Assembly: GCA_963205235.1 (NCBI GenBank)
Contig: CAUJIP010000131.1
Location: forward strand, 29,235 to 93,234
Length of the DNA: 64,000 nt
Source of the DNA: Pseudomonadota bacterium
GTDB taxonomy: Bacteria; Pseudomonadota; Alphaproteobacteria; Rhodobacterales; Rhodobacteraceae
Direction: 5' to 3'
Positions within the stretch are counted from its first letter, which is position 1; every line of letters begins with the position of its first letter. The position numbers were made by a program, and so were the translations under genes. This document shows positions 8,149-15,588 of the stretch, piece by piece. The notes under the pieces were generated by a model, which was not told the DNA's origin, did no database searches, and was given only the letters and a program-made list of their open reading frames with translations.

Positions 8149-10566
8149 ATGAAATTCACCCTGTCCTGGCTGAAAGACCACCTTGAAACCGACGCCAGTG
8201 TCGACGCGCTTGCCGAGGCGCTGACTGACCTTGGGCTGGAGGTCGAGGGCATCGAAGACCCGACCGCCCAACTGGGTGCCTTCCGCATCTGCCGCGTGAT
8301 CGAGGCTGTTCAGCACCCCAACGCCGACCGCCTGCGCGTCTGCCGGGTGGAAACCTTCCCCGATGGCCCCGGCGGGCGCAGCGAAGAAGTGCAGGTCGTA
8401 TGCGGCGCACCCAACGCGAAAACCGGTCTTGTCGGCGTCTTCGCGCCCCCCGGCACCCATGTTCCCGGCACCGGCGTTGACCTGAAACCCGGCAACATCC
8501 GCGGCGTCGATTCGAATGGGATGCTGTGTTCGGAACGCGAACTCATGCTGTCGGACAACCACGACGGCATCATCGAACTGCCCGCCGATGCGCCTTTGGG
8601 TGTGCGCTATATCGACTGGAAGGGCCTCAATGACCCGGTGGTCGAGATCAAGGTCACCCCGAACCGCCCCGACGCGCTTGGCATCCACGGCATCGCCCGC
8701 GACCTTGCCGCCCGTGGCATGGGCAAGCTGAAACCCGTCAGCGCCCCCCAGGTTACCGGCACGTTCCCCACGCCCATCGCCGTGAAGATCGACGATGCGC
8801 TGAAAGCCAAAGGCTGCCCCCACTTCGCCGGTCGCCTGATCCGTGGCGTGAAGAACGGCCCCTCGCCCGACTGGATGCAGGCCCGTCTGAAAGCCATCGG
8901 CCTGCGCCCGATCTCGGCCTTGGTGGACATCACCAACTACTTCACCTTCGGCCTGAACCGGCCCCTCCACGTCTTTGACGCCGCCAAGGTGCGCGGCGAC
9001 CTGCACATCCGCCCGGCCCGCGAAGGCGAAACGCTGGTGGCCCTCGACGGCAAGACCTACACCCTGAACCCCTCGCACATGGTCATCGCCGACGACCACG
9101 GCCCGGAATCCCTTGCCGGGATCATGGGCGGCGAGGCTTCGGGCTGCTCCCCCGAAACCACCGACGTCTTCCTTGAATCCGCCTGGTGGGACCCGATCAC
9201 CATCGCCGCCACCGGCCGCGCGCTGAAGATCAACTCGGACGCCCGCTACCGCTTTGAACGCGGCGTCGATCCGGCCTTCACCTTGCCGGGGCTGGAGCTT
9301 GCAACCCAGATGATCCTCGACCTCTGCGGCGGCGAGGCGGGAACCGTGGTGCAGGACGGCACCCCGATCGACACCGCCCGCACCTACAAGCTGAACCCCG
9401 CACGGGTGATCAGCCTTGTCGGCATGGATATCCCCGAGGCGACCCAGCGAAGCACCTTGACCGCGCTTGGCTTCGTGCTGAAGGGCACGGACGTGACCCC
9501 GCCGTCGTGGCGTCCCGACATCCTGGGCGATGCCGATCTGGTCGAGGAAGTCGCCCGCATCGCCAGCCTGACCAAACTGCAAGGCGCACCGATGGCTCGG
9601 CAACTGCCCGGCGTCCCCCGCCCGATCCTGACCCCGCTGCAGGTCCGCGAACGCAGCGCCCGCCGCACCATCGCGGCCTTGGGCTACAACGAAGCCGTGA
9701 CCTACAGCTTCATCGACGGCAAAGCTGCGGCCCTCTTCGGTGGCGGCACCGATGCCGTCCGCGTCGACAACCCGATCTCGTCCGAGATGACGCATCTGCG
9801 CCCCGACCTCCTCCCCGGACTTCTGGCCGCCGCAGCCCGCAATCAGGCGCGCGGCTTCATGGATCTGGCGCTGTTCGAAGTCGGCCCCGCCTTCCAGGGC
9901 GGCGAACCCGGCGATCAGCACTTGCAAGCAGCTGGCCTTCTGGTCGGCGCGGCGGCAGGGCGTGACCCCCACGGCAGCCGCCGCATGGTCGATGTCTTCG
10001 ACGCCAAGGCCGATGCCGAGGCTGTTCTGGCCGCCCTTGGCGCGCCCGCCCGCGTGCAGGTCAGCCGCAAGCTGGCGGACTGGTGGCACCCCGGACGGTC
10101 CGGCGTGATCGGCCTTGGCCCGAACACCATGGCCACCTTCGGCGAAGTTCACCCGCGCGTGCTGCAAGCGATGGATGTCAAAGGCCCCGCCGTGGCCTTC
10201 ACCATCCTGATCGCCAATGTCCCCGCGCCAAAGGTCAAGACGCCCACCCGCCCCGCGCTGGCAATCAGCGACCTTCAAGCCGTGGACCGCGACTTCGCCT
10301 TCGTCGTCGACCGCAATGTCGAGGCCCTGACCGCCGTCAATGCCGCCCAAGGCGCCGACAAGGCCCTGATCGAAAGCGTCCGCGTCTTCGACCAGTTTAC
10401 GGGTGAGAAAGCCGAGGCGCAGATGGGGGCGGGCAAGAAATCCATCGCCCTGACCGTGCGCCTGCAACCGACCACGGCCACCCTGACCGAAGCCGAGATC
10501 GAGGCAGTGTCGGCCAAGATCATCGAAAAGGTCAGCAAGGCCACCGGCGGCACGCTTCGGGCCTGA
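8149..10566 (+). CDS. pheT: Phenylalanine--tRNA ligase beta subunit
   Basis: 805 residues, full length for the bacterial beta subunit. The domains are in the usual order: the N-terminal B1 domain (MKFTLSWLKDHL), a tRNA-binding EMAP/OB domain around 40-150 (AVQHPNADRLRVC, SNGMLCSERELMLSD), the B3/B4 editing region (GLRPISALVDITNYF near 252-266; IMGGE), B5, the catalytic-like core, and the C-terminal FDX-ACB anticodon-binding domain (DRDFAFVVD to the end). With PheS it charges tRNA-Phe. pheS is not adjacent: the upstream gene is the DUF1624 protein. A long hairpin repeat begins 3 bp after the stop. Confidence 0.97.
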   Translation: MKFTLSWLKDHLETDASVDALAEALTDLGLEVEGIEDPTAQLGAFRICRVIEAVQHPNADRLRVCRVETFPDGPGGRSEEVQVVCGAPNAKTGLVGVFAPPGTHVPGTGVDLKPGNIRGVDSNGMLCSERELMLSDNHDGIIELPADAPLGVRYIDWKGLNDPVVEIKVTPNRPDALGIHGIARDLAARGMGKLKPVSAPQVTGTFPTPIAVKIDDALKAKGCPHFAGRLIRGVKNGPSPDWMQARLKAIGLRPISALVDITNYFTFGLNRPLHVFDAAKVRGDLHIRPAREGETLVALDGKTYTLNPSHMVIADDHGPESLAGIMGGEASGCSPETTDVFLESAWWDPITIAATGRALKINSDARYRFERGVDPAFTLPGLELATQMILDLCGGEAGTVVQDGTPIDTARTYKLNPARVISLVGMDIPEATQRSTLTALGFVLKGTDVTPPSWRPDILGDADLVEEVARIASLTKLQGAPMARQLPGVPRPILTPLQVRERSARRTIAALGYNEAVTYSFIDGKAAALFGGGTDAVRVDNPISSEMTHLRPDLLPGLLAAAARNQARGFMDLALFEVGPAFQGGEPGDQHLQAAGLLVGAAAGRDPHGSRRMVDVFDAKADAEAVLAALGAPARVQVSRKLADWWHPGRSGVIGLGPNTMATFGEVHPRVLQAMDVKGPAVAFTILIANVPAPKVKTPTRPALAISDLQAVDRDFAFVVDRNVEALTAVNAAQGADKALIESVRVFDQFTGEKAEAQMGAGKKSIALTVRLQPTTATLTEAEIEAVSAKIIEKVSKATGGTLRA

Positions 10567-10568
10567 AG

Positions 10569-10641
10569 GGCCGCTCATCGCATGCCTTCGGCGCTCTTCG
10601 CTGGGCTCAGCGAGGAGTGCCCGAAGGGAACGACAAGTGGC
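10569..10641. repeat. Long imperfect hairpin repeat, copy A
   Basis: A ~70-nt inverted repeat directly after pheT. Outer arms GCCGCTCATCG (10570-10580) and CGACAAGTGGC (10631-10641); inner arms CCTTCGGCGCTCTTCGCTG (10585-10603) and its near complement at 10608-10627, with a loop of about 4 nt. The left arm recurs almost identically at 11358. It could act as a terminator between the convergent pheT and DUF1007 genes. Confidence 0.82.
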
Positions 10642-10650
10642 ATTTCCCCG

Positions 10651-11286
10651 CTATGGGTCGCAACTGATCAGAACTTTCTGGTCCGCCGTGATCTGAGCCG
10701 GCGCGGCCTCGTCGCTGCCAAAGATCAGGGTGCCCAGAAGCCCGCCAAAGCCCTCGCAGTCGGCTTCGTCTTCCGGCGTCAGGATCTTGATCTCGCACCC
10801 CACTGGCGCAGAGGTCAGGCTGACCTTGGCCAAGGTATAAGCCGTGTAATCCGTGACATCCCGAATGACGATCACCACGGGGCCTTGCGTCAGGTCGACC
10901 GCAGCCAGGGGCTGACGGCCATGCTCGGACCACAGATGCAGGTCCTGCCAGCCGGTCTTCCAGTCCAGCGGGCCTGCCTGCAAGGCAAGGGGCTGGTCAC
11001 CCTGCCACAGCGTGGTGTCACCGTCGAACTCATCCGACCAGGCCATGTCGAACCCCTGCAGAGGCGTCAACTCGCTGTCGGTCAGAAAGCCATCCCCATC
11101 CAGATCGGCATTCTTGTCGGTCGCAAGGATCAGCGAGACATAGTCGTCATAATCCCAGCGAATGCGAAACCCGGTCAGGCGGTTCTGGTCGTCGACCGTA
11201 GCCGTGACACTTGCGTCGATAAAGACATGCGGGTGCGCAAGGGCGGGCGGGGCCAGAGCAATCAGCAGGATCAGGGCGCGCAGCAT
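10651..11286 (-). CDS. DUF1007 family periplasmic protein with an EF-hand-like loop
   Basis: 211 residues. A cleavable signal peptide (about 1-17, ending PPALA) is followed by the family hallmark HPHVFIDA at the mature N-terminus, which suggests metal binding. Near residue 62 the segment DLDGDGFLTDSE fits the DxDxDG...E EF-hand loop, suggesting a calcium site. DUF1007 proteins are often encoded beside nickel/cobalt or zinc transporter genes; no such transporter is next to it here. The gene is convergent with pheT and lies between two copies (10569-10641 and 11358-11450) of the same hairpin repeat. Confidence 0.85.
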   Translation of the reverse strand: MLRALILLIALAPPALAHPHVFIDASVTATVDDQNRLTGFRIRWDYDDYVSLILATDKNADLDGDGFLTDSELTPLQGFDMAWSDEFDGDTTLWQGDQPLALQAGPLDWKTGWQDLHLWSEHGRQPLAAVDLTQGPVVIVIRDVTDYTAYTLAKVSLTSAPVGCEIKILTPEDEADCEGFGGLLGTLIFGSDEAAPAQITADQKVLISCDP

Positions 11287-11357
11287 GGCACCAGACTAGC
11301 CCGCCCCGCCCCTTGGGGCCAGCGGTCCCGTATGCCCTGCGCGGTCCCACGCCACAT

Positions 11358-11450
11358 GGGCCGCTCATCGCATGCCTTCGGCGCTCTTCGCTGTCTTGCC
11401 AAGGGGTGCCATCAAAGTGAGGAGCGTCCGAAGGCAGCGACGAGCGGCCC
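11358..11450. repeat. Long imperfect hairpin repeat, copy B
   Basis: Left arm 11358-11392 is nearly identical to copy A (GCCGCTCATCGCATGCCTTC...). The right arm 11418-11450 is its imperfect complement (GAGGAGCGTCCGAAGG, then CGACGAGCGGCC). The loop is longer, about 25 nt. It sits between the divergent DUF1007 and DUF3883 genes. Confidence 0.82.
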
Positions 11451-11509
11451 CGCCCCATCCTTCATTCACCGGATGACAACGGCCCGCCCCCGCGCCTAAC
11501 CTGGCCCGG

Positions 11510-12340
11510 ATGCCACAGGATGCCTGGACCGAAGCCGAGAACGACCTGATCGTCGCGGACTATTTCGCGATGCTGCGCCTTGATGCCTTGGGCACCCCTT
11601 ACGTCAAGGCCACCCACCGTCGCGCGCTTCTGCCGCTCCTCGACAATCGCTCCAACGGCTCGGTCGAGTTCAAGCACCAGAACATCAGCGCCGTGTTGAA
11701 AGGCATGGACGAAGACTGGATCCCCGGCTACAAGCCCGCCTTCAATTACCAGTCCACGCTTGAGGATGCCGTGGCCCGCTGGCTCGGGCTGAACTCCAAC
11801 TGGCTGGAGCGTGCCCCAGCCCCCCCTCCCGGCCTAGCCGAGGCCCCACCGCTTTGGATCAGCCCCCCGCCCACCCTGTCGAACCAACCCCCGCCGCAAG
11901 AGCTTGACCAGATGCTCCGCATCGCCCGCAAGTTCGACGTCGCTGCCCGCGATGACCGCAACCGCAGGCTGGGTCGCGCGGGCGAAGAACGCGCCCTTGC
12001 CCATGAACGGGCGACCCTGCGCACGGCAGGGCGCGACGATCTTGCACGACAGGTCCGCTGGGTCTCGCAGGAAGACGGCGACGGGCTTGGCTATGACATC
12101 GCGAGCTTCACCCCCGAAGGCCGACCGCGCCTGCTTGAGGTCAAGACGACCAACGGCTGGGACCGCACGCCCTTCCACATCAGCCGCAACGAACTGGCCG
12201 TGGCCGACGAACGCCGCGCCGACTGGCGTCTCCTCCGCCTCTGGAATTTCGCGCGCGACCCCAAGGCTTTCGAACTCACACCGCCGCTCAACGCGCATGT
12301 CTCCCTGACCGCCACCACCTTTCAGGCAAGCTTTCACTAG
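11510..12340 (+). CDS. DUF3883 domain protein, PD-(D/E)XK nuclease-like
   Basis: 276 residues in two parts. Residues 1-92 form a compact domain (WTEAENDLIVADYFAML, EFKHQNISAVLKGM, DWIPGYKPAFNYQ) that commonly precedes DUF3883. After a Pro-rich linker (about 100-130) comes the DUF3883 domain: GRAGEERALAHER, GLGYDIASF and RLLEVKTTNG supply the Glu, Asp and Glu-x-Lys of a restriction-endonuclease-like active site. DUF3883 domains occur in McrA-like and other type IV restriction or defence proteins, so a nucleic-acid or defence role is a reasonable inference. No methylase, helicase or other defence gene is adjacent. Hairpin repeats lie on both sides. Confidence 0.82.
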   Translation: MPQDAWTEAENDLIVADYFAMLRLDALGTPYVKATHRRALLPLLDNRSNGSVEFKHQNISAVLKGMDEDWIPGYKPAFNYQSTLEDAVARWLGLNSNWLERAPAPPPGLAEAPPLWISPPPTLSNQPPPQELDQMLRIARKFDVAARDDRNRRLGRAGEERALAHERATLRTAGRDDLARQVRWVSQEDGDGLGYDIASFTPEGRPRLLEVKTTNGWDRTPFHISRNELAVADERRADWRLLRLWNFARDPKAFELTPPLNAHVSLTATTFQASFH

Positions 12341-12354
12341 AACCACCGGTCCCC

Positions 12355-12390
12355 CAGCGAAGAGCGCCCGAAGGAAGCGATGAGCGCCCC
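12355..12390. repeat. Single arm of the long hairpin repeat, copy C
   Basis: CAGCGAAGAGCGCCCGAAGG followed by AAGCGATGAGCGCCCC matches the right arm of copies A and B, but no left arm is present. It lies between the stop of the DUF3883 gene and the stop of dnaE2 and ends one base before the dnaE2 stop codon (12392-12394). Confidence 0.75.
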
Positions 12391-12391
12391 C

Positions 12392-15229
12392 TCACGCCGC
12401 GTCCAGCACCGGGCGCAACAGCGCCATCGGATGGGCGCGCAAGGTCAGGCGCATCGACACGTAATCCTCGACCACCGCCTCGCCCAATGTCATCTCGCGG
12501 AACTGGACCGCCGGTTCCACGATCCCCTCGCCCTCCATATCCGTCGCGAACAGGGGCAGGGGGCTGCCGCCCGCAATCGCCTCGGCCTGCCACAGCGCCT
12601 CACGCCGCGTGAGGCCCAGGGCCGCAAACACATCCGCCTCGGCCAGCCGGGTCAGCGTCGCAGACCCCACCCCCGCCCGCCGCCAGACATCCTGCACCGC
12701 AAGGTAGCCATTCCCCCGCGCCCCGGTGATCCAGCGCGCCTCTTCCTCGGCAATCCCCCGGATCTGCCGGAACCCCAGCCGCAAGGCCAGTTGCGGCCCC
12801 CCCGCCCTGTCCAGCCATTCCATCCGGTTGTCCCAGGTGCTGGCATTGATGCAGGGCGGCAGCACCGTCACCCCATGTTCCCGCGCATCCCGCACGATCT
12901 GCGCCGGGGCATAGAATCCCATGGGCTGAGAATTCAGCAACGCACAGGCAAAGATCCCCGGCTGGTGCCGCTTGATCCAGGCGCTGGCGTAAACCAGCAG
13001 CGCAAACGACGCCGCGTGGCTTTCCGGGAAGCCGTAACTCCCGAACCCCTCGATCTGCGCGAAACAGCGGCGCGCGAAATCCTCGTCATAGCCCTTGGCC
13101 AGCATCCCCCCGATGAACCGGTCACTGAATTCGCTGACCGACCCATGCTTCTTGAACGTCGCCAAGGACCGCCGCAGCCGGTCCGCCTCATCGGGCGAAA
13201 ACCCCGCCCCCACGATGGCAATCTGCATCGCCTGTTCCTGAAACAGCGGCACCCCCAGCGTCTTTGACAGCACCTTGCCCAACTCATCCGAGGGGAAACT
13301 CACCACCTCCTGCCCGTTCCGCCGCCGCAGGAAGGGATGCACCATGTCGCCCTGAATGGGGCCCGGCCGGATGATCGCGACCTGAATGACGAGGTCGTAG
13401 AAACACTTCGGTTTCATCCGGGGCAGGAAATTCATCTGCGCCCGGGATTCCACCTGAAAGACGCCTAAGGAGTCCGCCCGGCACAGCATCCGATAGGTCT
13501 CCGGGTCCTCGGGCGGCAGGGTCGCCAGGTCAAACCGCTGGTGCAGGTGGCTGTCCATCAGGTCGAACGCCTTGCGCAGACAAGACAGCATCCCCAGGGC
13601 CAGAATGTCGATCTTCAGGATCTTCAGCGTGTCGATGTCATCCTTGTCCCAGGGGATGATCGTCCGGTCCTCCATCGTGGCGTTTTCCACCGGGCACAAC
13701 TCATCCAGCCGCCCCTCGGTGATGATGAACCCGCCGACATGCTGCGACAGATGCCGGGGGAAACCCTGAATCTCATCCACCAGCGCCATGGTCTGCACCA
13801 GCCGCCGATCCCCCGGATCCAGCCCGATCTCCCGCAGCCGCGTCTCCGTCACCGCCTTCGGCCCGCCCCAGCCCCAGATCTGGCTGGACATGGCGGCCAA
13901 AGTATCCCCCGACAGACCCATCGCACGGCCCACCTCGCGCACCGCGCGCTTGCCGCGATAATGGATCACCGTGGCGCACAGCCCCGCGCGGTGGCGACCG
14001 TAACGCTCATAGATATGCTGGATCACCTCTTCCCGGCGTTCGTGTTCGAAGTCGACGTCGATATCGGGCGGCTCGTTCCGCGCCTCGCTGATGAAGCGCT
14101 CAAACACCATCGTCCCGATTTCCGGGGAAACCGAGGTCACCCCAAGGGCATAGCAAACCACCGAATTCGCCGCCGACCCCCGCCCCTGACACAGGATGCC
14201 CCGCGACCGGGCAAAGGCCACGATGTCATGTACGGTCAGGAAATAGGGCTCATAGCGCAGCTTGGCGATCAGCTTGAGTTCATGCGCCATCTGCGCCGAC
14301 GCCCGGTCCGGCACGCCTTCGGGGTAGCGCCAGCGCAAGCCCGCCTCAGCCAATCGCGCCAGCCGTTCTGCCGCCGTCTCGCCGGGGGCATTCTCGGAAG
14401 GGTATTCATAACTCAGCTCATCCAGCGAAAACGCCGCCCGCGCCACAACCTCTCCCGCCCGATGCACCGCCGCCTCGAACCCCGCGAACAGGCGCAGCAT
14501 TTCGGCTTCCGATCGCAACCGCCCTTCGTTGTTCGGCAGCGCCCTGCGCCCCAGCTTGTCGACCGTCACCCCCAGCCGGATCGCCGTCAGCACATCGGCG
14601 AGCCGCCGCCGCTTGCCATGGTGCAGGAATGGGAGGGCAGTGGCGACCGTAGGCAGGCCAAGGCTTTCGGCCAGCCGGGTCAGCCGGGTAAAGCGTTCCC
14701 GGTCCTGCCCGTCATAGCGCGGCGCCAGCGCCAGACCGACCTGCCCCGGAAACCGCTGCGCCAACCGCCCAAGATGTGCCTTCCACAGCTTCGGCTCCAT
14801 CGTGTCGCCCACCACGGCCAGTGTCAGCCGCTGATCCGGCGGCAGGACCAGCATCTCCATCCCCTGACCCCAGTCGAGAAGGTCCGACAGCTCCAGCCGA
14901 CATTCCCCCTTCGGCGCGCGCAACTGCCCAAGGCTGAGCATCCGGCACAGCCGCCCCCATCCCCCCCGGTCGCGCGGCAGGACGGTCACCTGAAACCCGT
15001 CCGCCAGCACGATCCGCGCCGCCGGGATCAGCCGCACCACCGGCCCCCCGTCCCGCGCCATCTCCCGCGCCTTCGTATGCGCCCGCACAATCCCCGCGAC
15101 CGAGTTCACATCGGCCACGGCGAGGGCCGGCATCCGCAATTCGGCGGCGCGCAGCATCATCTCCTCGGGATGCGACGCCCCGGTGAGGAAGGTGAAGTTC
15201 GTGAGCGTGGAAAGCTCCACGAAGGGCAT
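12392..15229 (-). CDS. dnaE2: Error-prone DNA polymerase DnaE2, C-terminally truncated
   Basis: 945 residues; family members usually exceed 1,000. It has the N-terminal PHP domain, the palm with PDIDVDFEHERRE (Asp389, Asp391, Asp393) and fingers, and then stops at ALLRPVLDAA, where homologues continue into an OB-fold domain of roughly 100 or more residues. The stop abuts a hairpin-repeat arm at 12355-12390, suggesting that a deletion or insertion at the repeat removed the 3' end. The ATG at 15229 (MPFVELS) is preferred over a TTG eight codons upstream. A LexA-type site lies 19 nt upstream. The imuA-imuB genes that usually precede dnaE2 are absent. DnaE2 serves SOS mutagenic translesion synthesis; whether this form works is open. 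Confidence 0.93.
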   Translation of the reverse strand: MPFVELSTLTNFTFLTGASHPEEMMLRAAELRMPALAVADVNSVAGIVRAHTKAREMARDGGPVVRLIPAARIVLADGFQVTVLPRDRGGWGRLCRMLSLGQLRAPKGECRLELSDLLDWGQGMEMLVLPPDQRLTLAVVGDTMEPKLWKAHLGRLAQRFPGQVGLALAPRYDGQDRERFTRLTRLAESLGLPTVATALPFLHHGKRRRLADVLTAIRLGVTVDKLGRRALPNNEGRLRSEAEMLRLFAGFEAAVHRAGEVVARAAFSLDELSYEYPSENAPGETAAERLARLAEAGLRWRYPEGVPDRASAQMAHELKLIAKLRYEPYFLTVHDIVAFARSRGILCQGRGSAANSVVCYALGVTSVSPEIGTMVFERFISEARNEPPDIDVDFEHERREEVIQHIYERYGRHRAGLCATVIHYRGKRAVREVGRAMGLSGDTLAAMSSQIWGWGGPKAVTETRLREIGLDPGDRRLVQTMALVDEIQGFPRHLSQHVGGFIITEGRLDELCPVENATMEDRTIIPWDKDDIDTLKILKIDILALGMLSCLRKAFDLMDSHLHQRFDLATLPPEDPETYRMLCRADSLGVFQVESRAQMNFLPRMKPKCFYDLVIQVAIIRPGPIQGDMVHPFLRRRNGQEVVSFPSDELGKVLSKTLGVPLFQEQAMQIAIVGAGFSPDEADRLRRSLATFKKHGSVSEFSDRFIGGMLAKGYDEDFARRCFAQIEGFGSYGFPESHAASFALLVYASAWIKRHQPGIFACALLNSQPMGFYAPAQIVRDAREHGVTVLPPCINASTWDNRMEWLDRAGGPQLALRLGFRQIRGIAEEEARWITGARGNGYLAVQDVWRRAGVGSATLTRLAEADVFAALGLTRREALWQAEAIAGGSPLPLFATDMEGEGIVEPAVQFREMTLGEAVVEDYVSMRLTLRAHPMALLRPVLDAA

Positions 15230-15247
15230 GGGCGACTCGGGGGTTGC

Positions 15248-15262
15248 GAACAAATGGAGAAC
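15248..15262 (-). promoter_or_regulatory. LexA (SOS) box upstream of dnaE2
   Basis: The plus strand reads GAACAAATGGAGAAC, so the dnaE2 strand has GTTC-N7-GTTC, the direct-repeat site known for alphaproteobacterial LexA (for example Rhodobacter sphaeroides). It lies 19-33 nt upstream of the dnaE2 ATG, where a repressor would block initiation or early elongation. Confidence 0.85.
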
Positions 15263-15390
15263 ATTCTGCCACGCTCGCGCCCCGCAGACCAGCCGGGTCG
15301 CGCCTTCCAGCGGTTTTCAAAGTGAGCGCCCCTTTCAGGGCCGCAAGTCCTTTGTCTCGCCTCTGGCCTGCGGCCAACCGGCTCGGGCAT

Positions 15391-15470
15391 TGGGGGCGCT
15401 TCGCCCCCCACGCCGGTTTGCCGGAAGGGGCAAACCGGCTTCCCCCCGAGGATATTTGGCGAAGAGAAGG
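15391..15470 (-). repeat. Inverted ~70-bp intergenic element, copy 1
   Basis: Read on the minus strand: CCTTCTCTTCGCCAAATATC, then a CCTCGGGGGG block, a hairpin built on AAGCCGGTTTGCC and GGCAAACCGGC, and a second hairpin TGGGGGGCGAAGCGCCCCCA. A near-identical copy lies at 19155-19223 on the plus strand. The pair brackets the transglycosylase and rnr genes. The rest of 15263-15588 holds this element, the repeat at 15504-15587 and no gene. Confidence 0.82.
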
Positions 15471-15503
15471 GGGGGAAAGGGGTGCCGATGGGCTGGCGGG
15501 AGG

Positions 15504-15587
15504 TGTTAAAAAACCCCTAACGTCCACAACCAACCCATTGATTTAAATAGACTCTGAGAATCCGTCCACCGTGGACACTTTCGCCCC
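15504..15587 (-). repeat. GTCCAC/GTGGAC dispersed repeat, copy 1
   Basis: An ~84-nt sequence directly 3' of the transglycosylase stop. On the minus strand it runs from a GTCCAC-G-GTGGAC hairpin through an AT-rich stretch with AATCAATGGGTT to GTGGACGTTAGGGGTTTTTT. The copy at 47799-47880 is similar over its whole length and also sits just after a minus-strand stop codon. A terminator role is possible given the terminal T run. Confidence 0.75.
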
Positions 15588-15588
15588 C

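Noticed and set aside
8041-10578. Very long open frame on the minus strand opposite pheT
   Set aside because: High GC keeps antisense frames open. The translation is rich in Gly, Arg, His and Gln with no recognisable motif, whereas the plus strand is plainly PheT.
10569-11450. Repeats considered as CRISPR or IS ends
   Set aside because: There is no regular spacing, no spacers, no cas or transposase gene, and each unit is a single hairpin.
15504-15587. Repeat considered as an integron attC or phage att site
   Set aside because: The core does not fit GTTRRRY/RYYYAAC, and no integrase or tRNA gene is near either copy.
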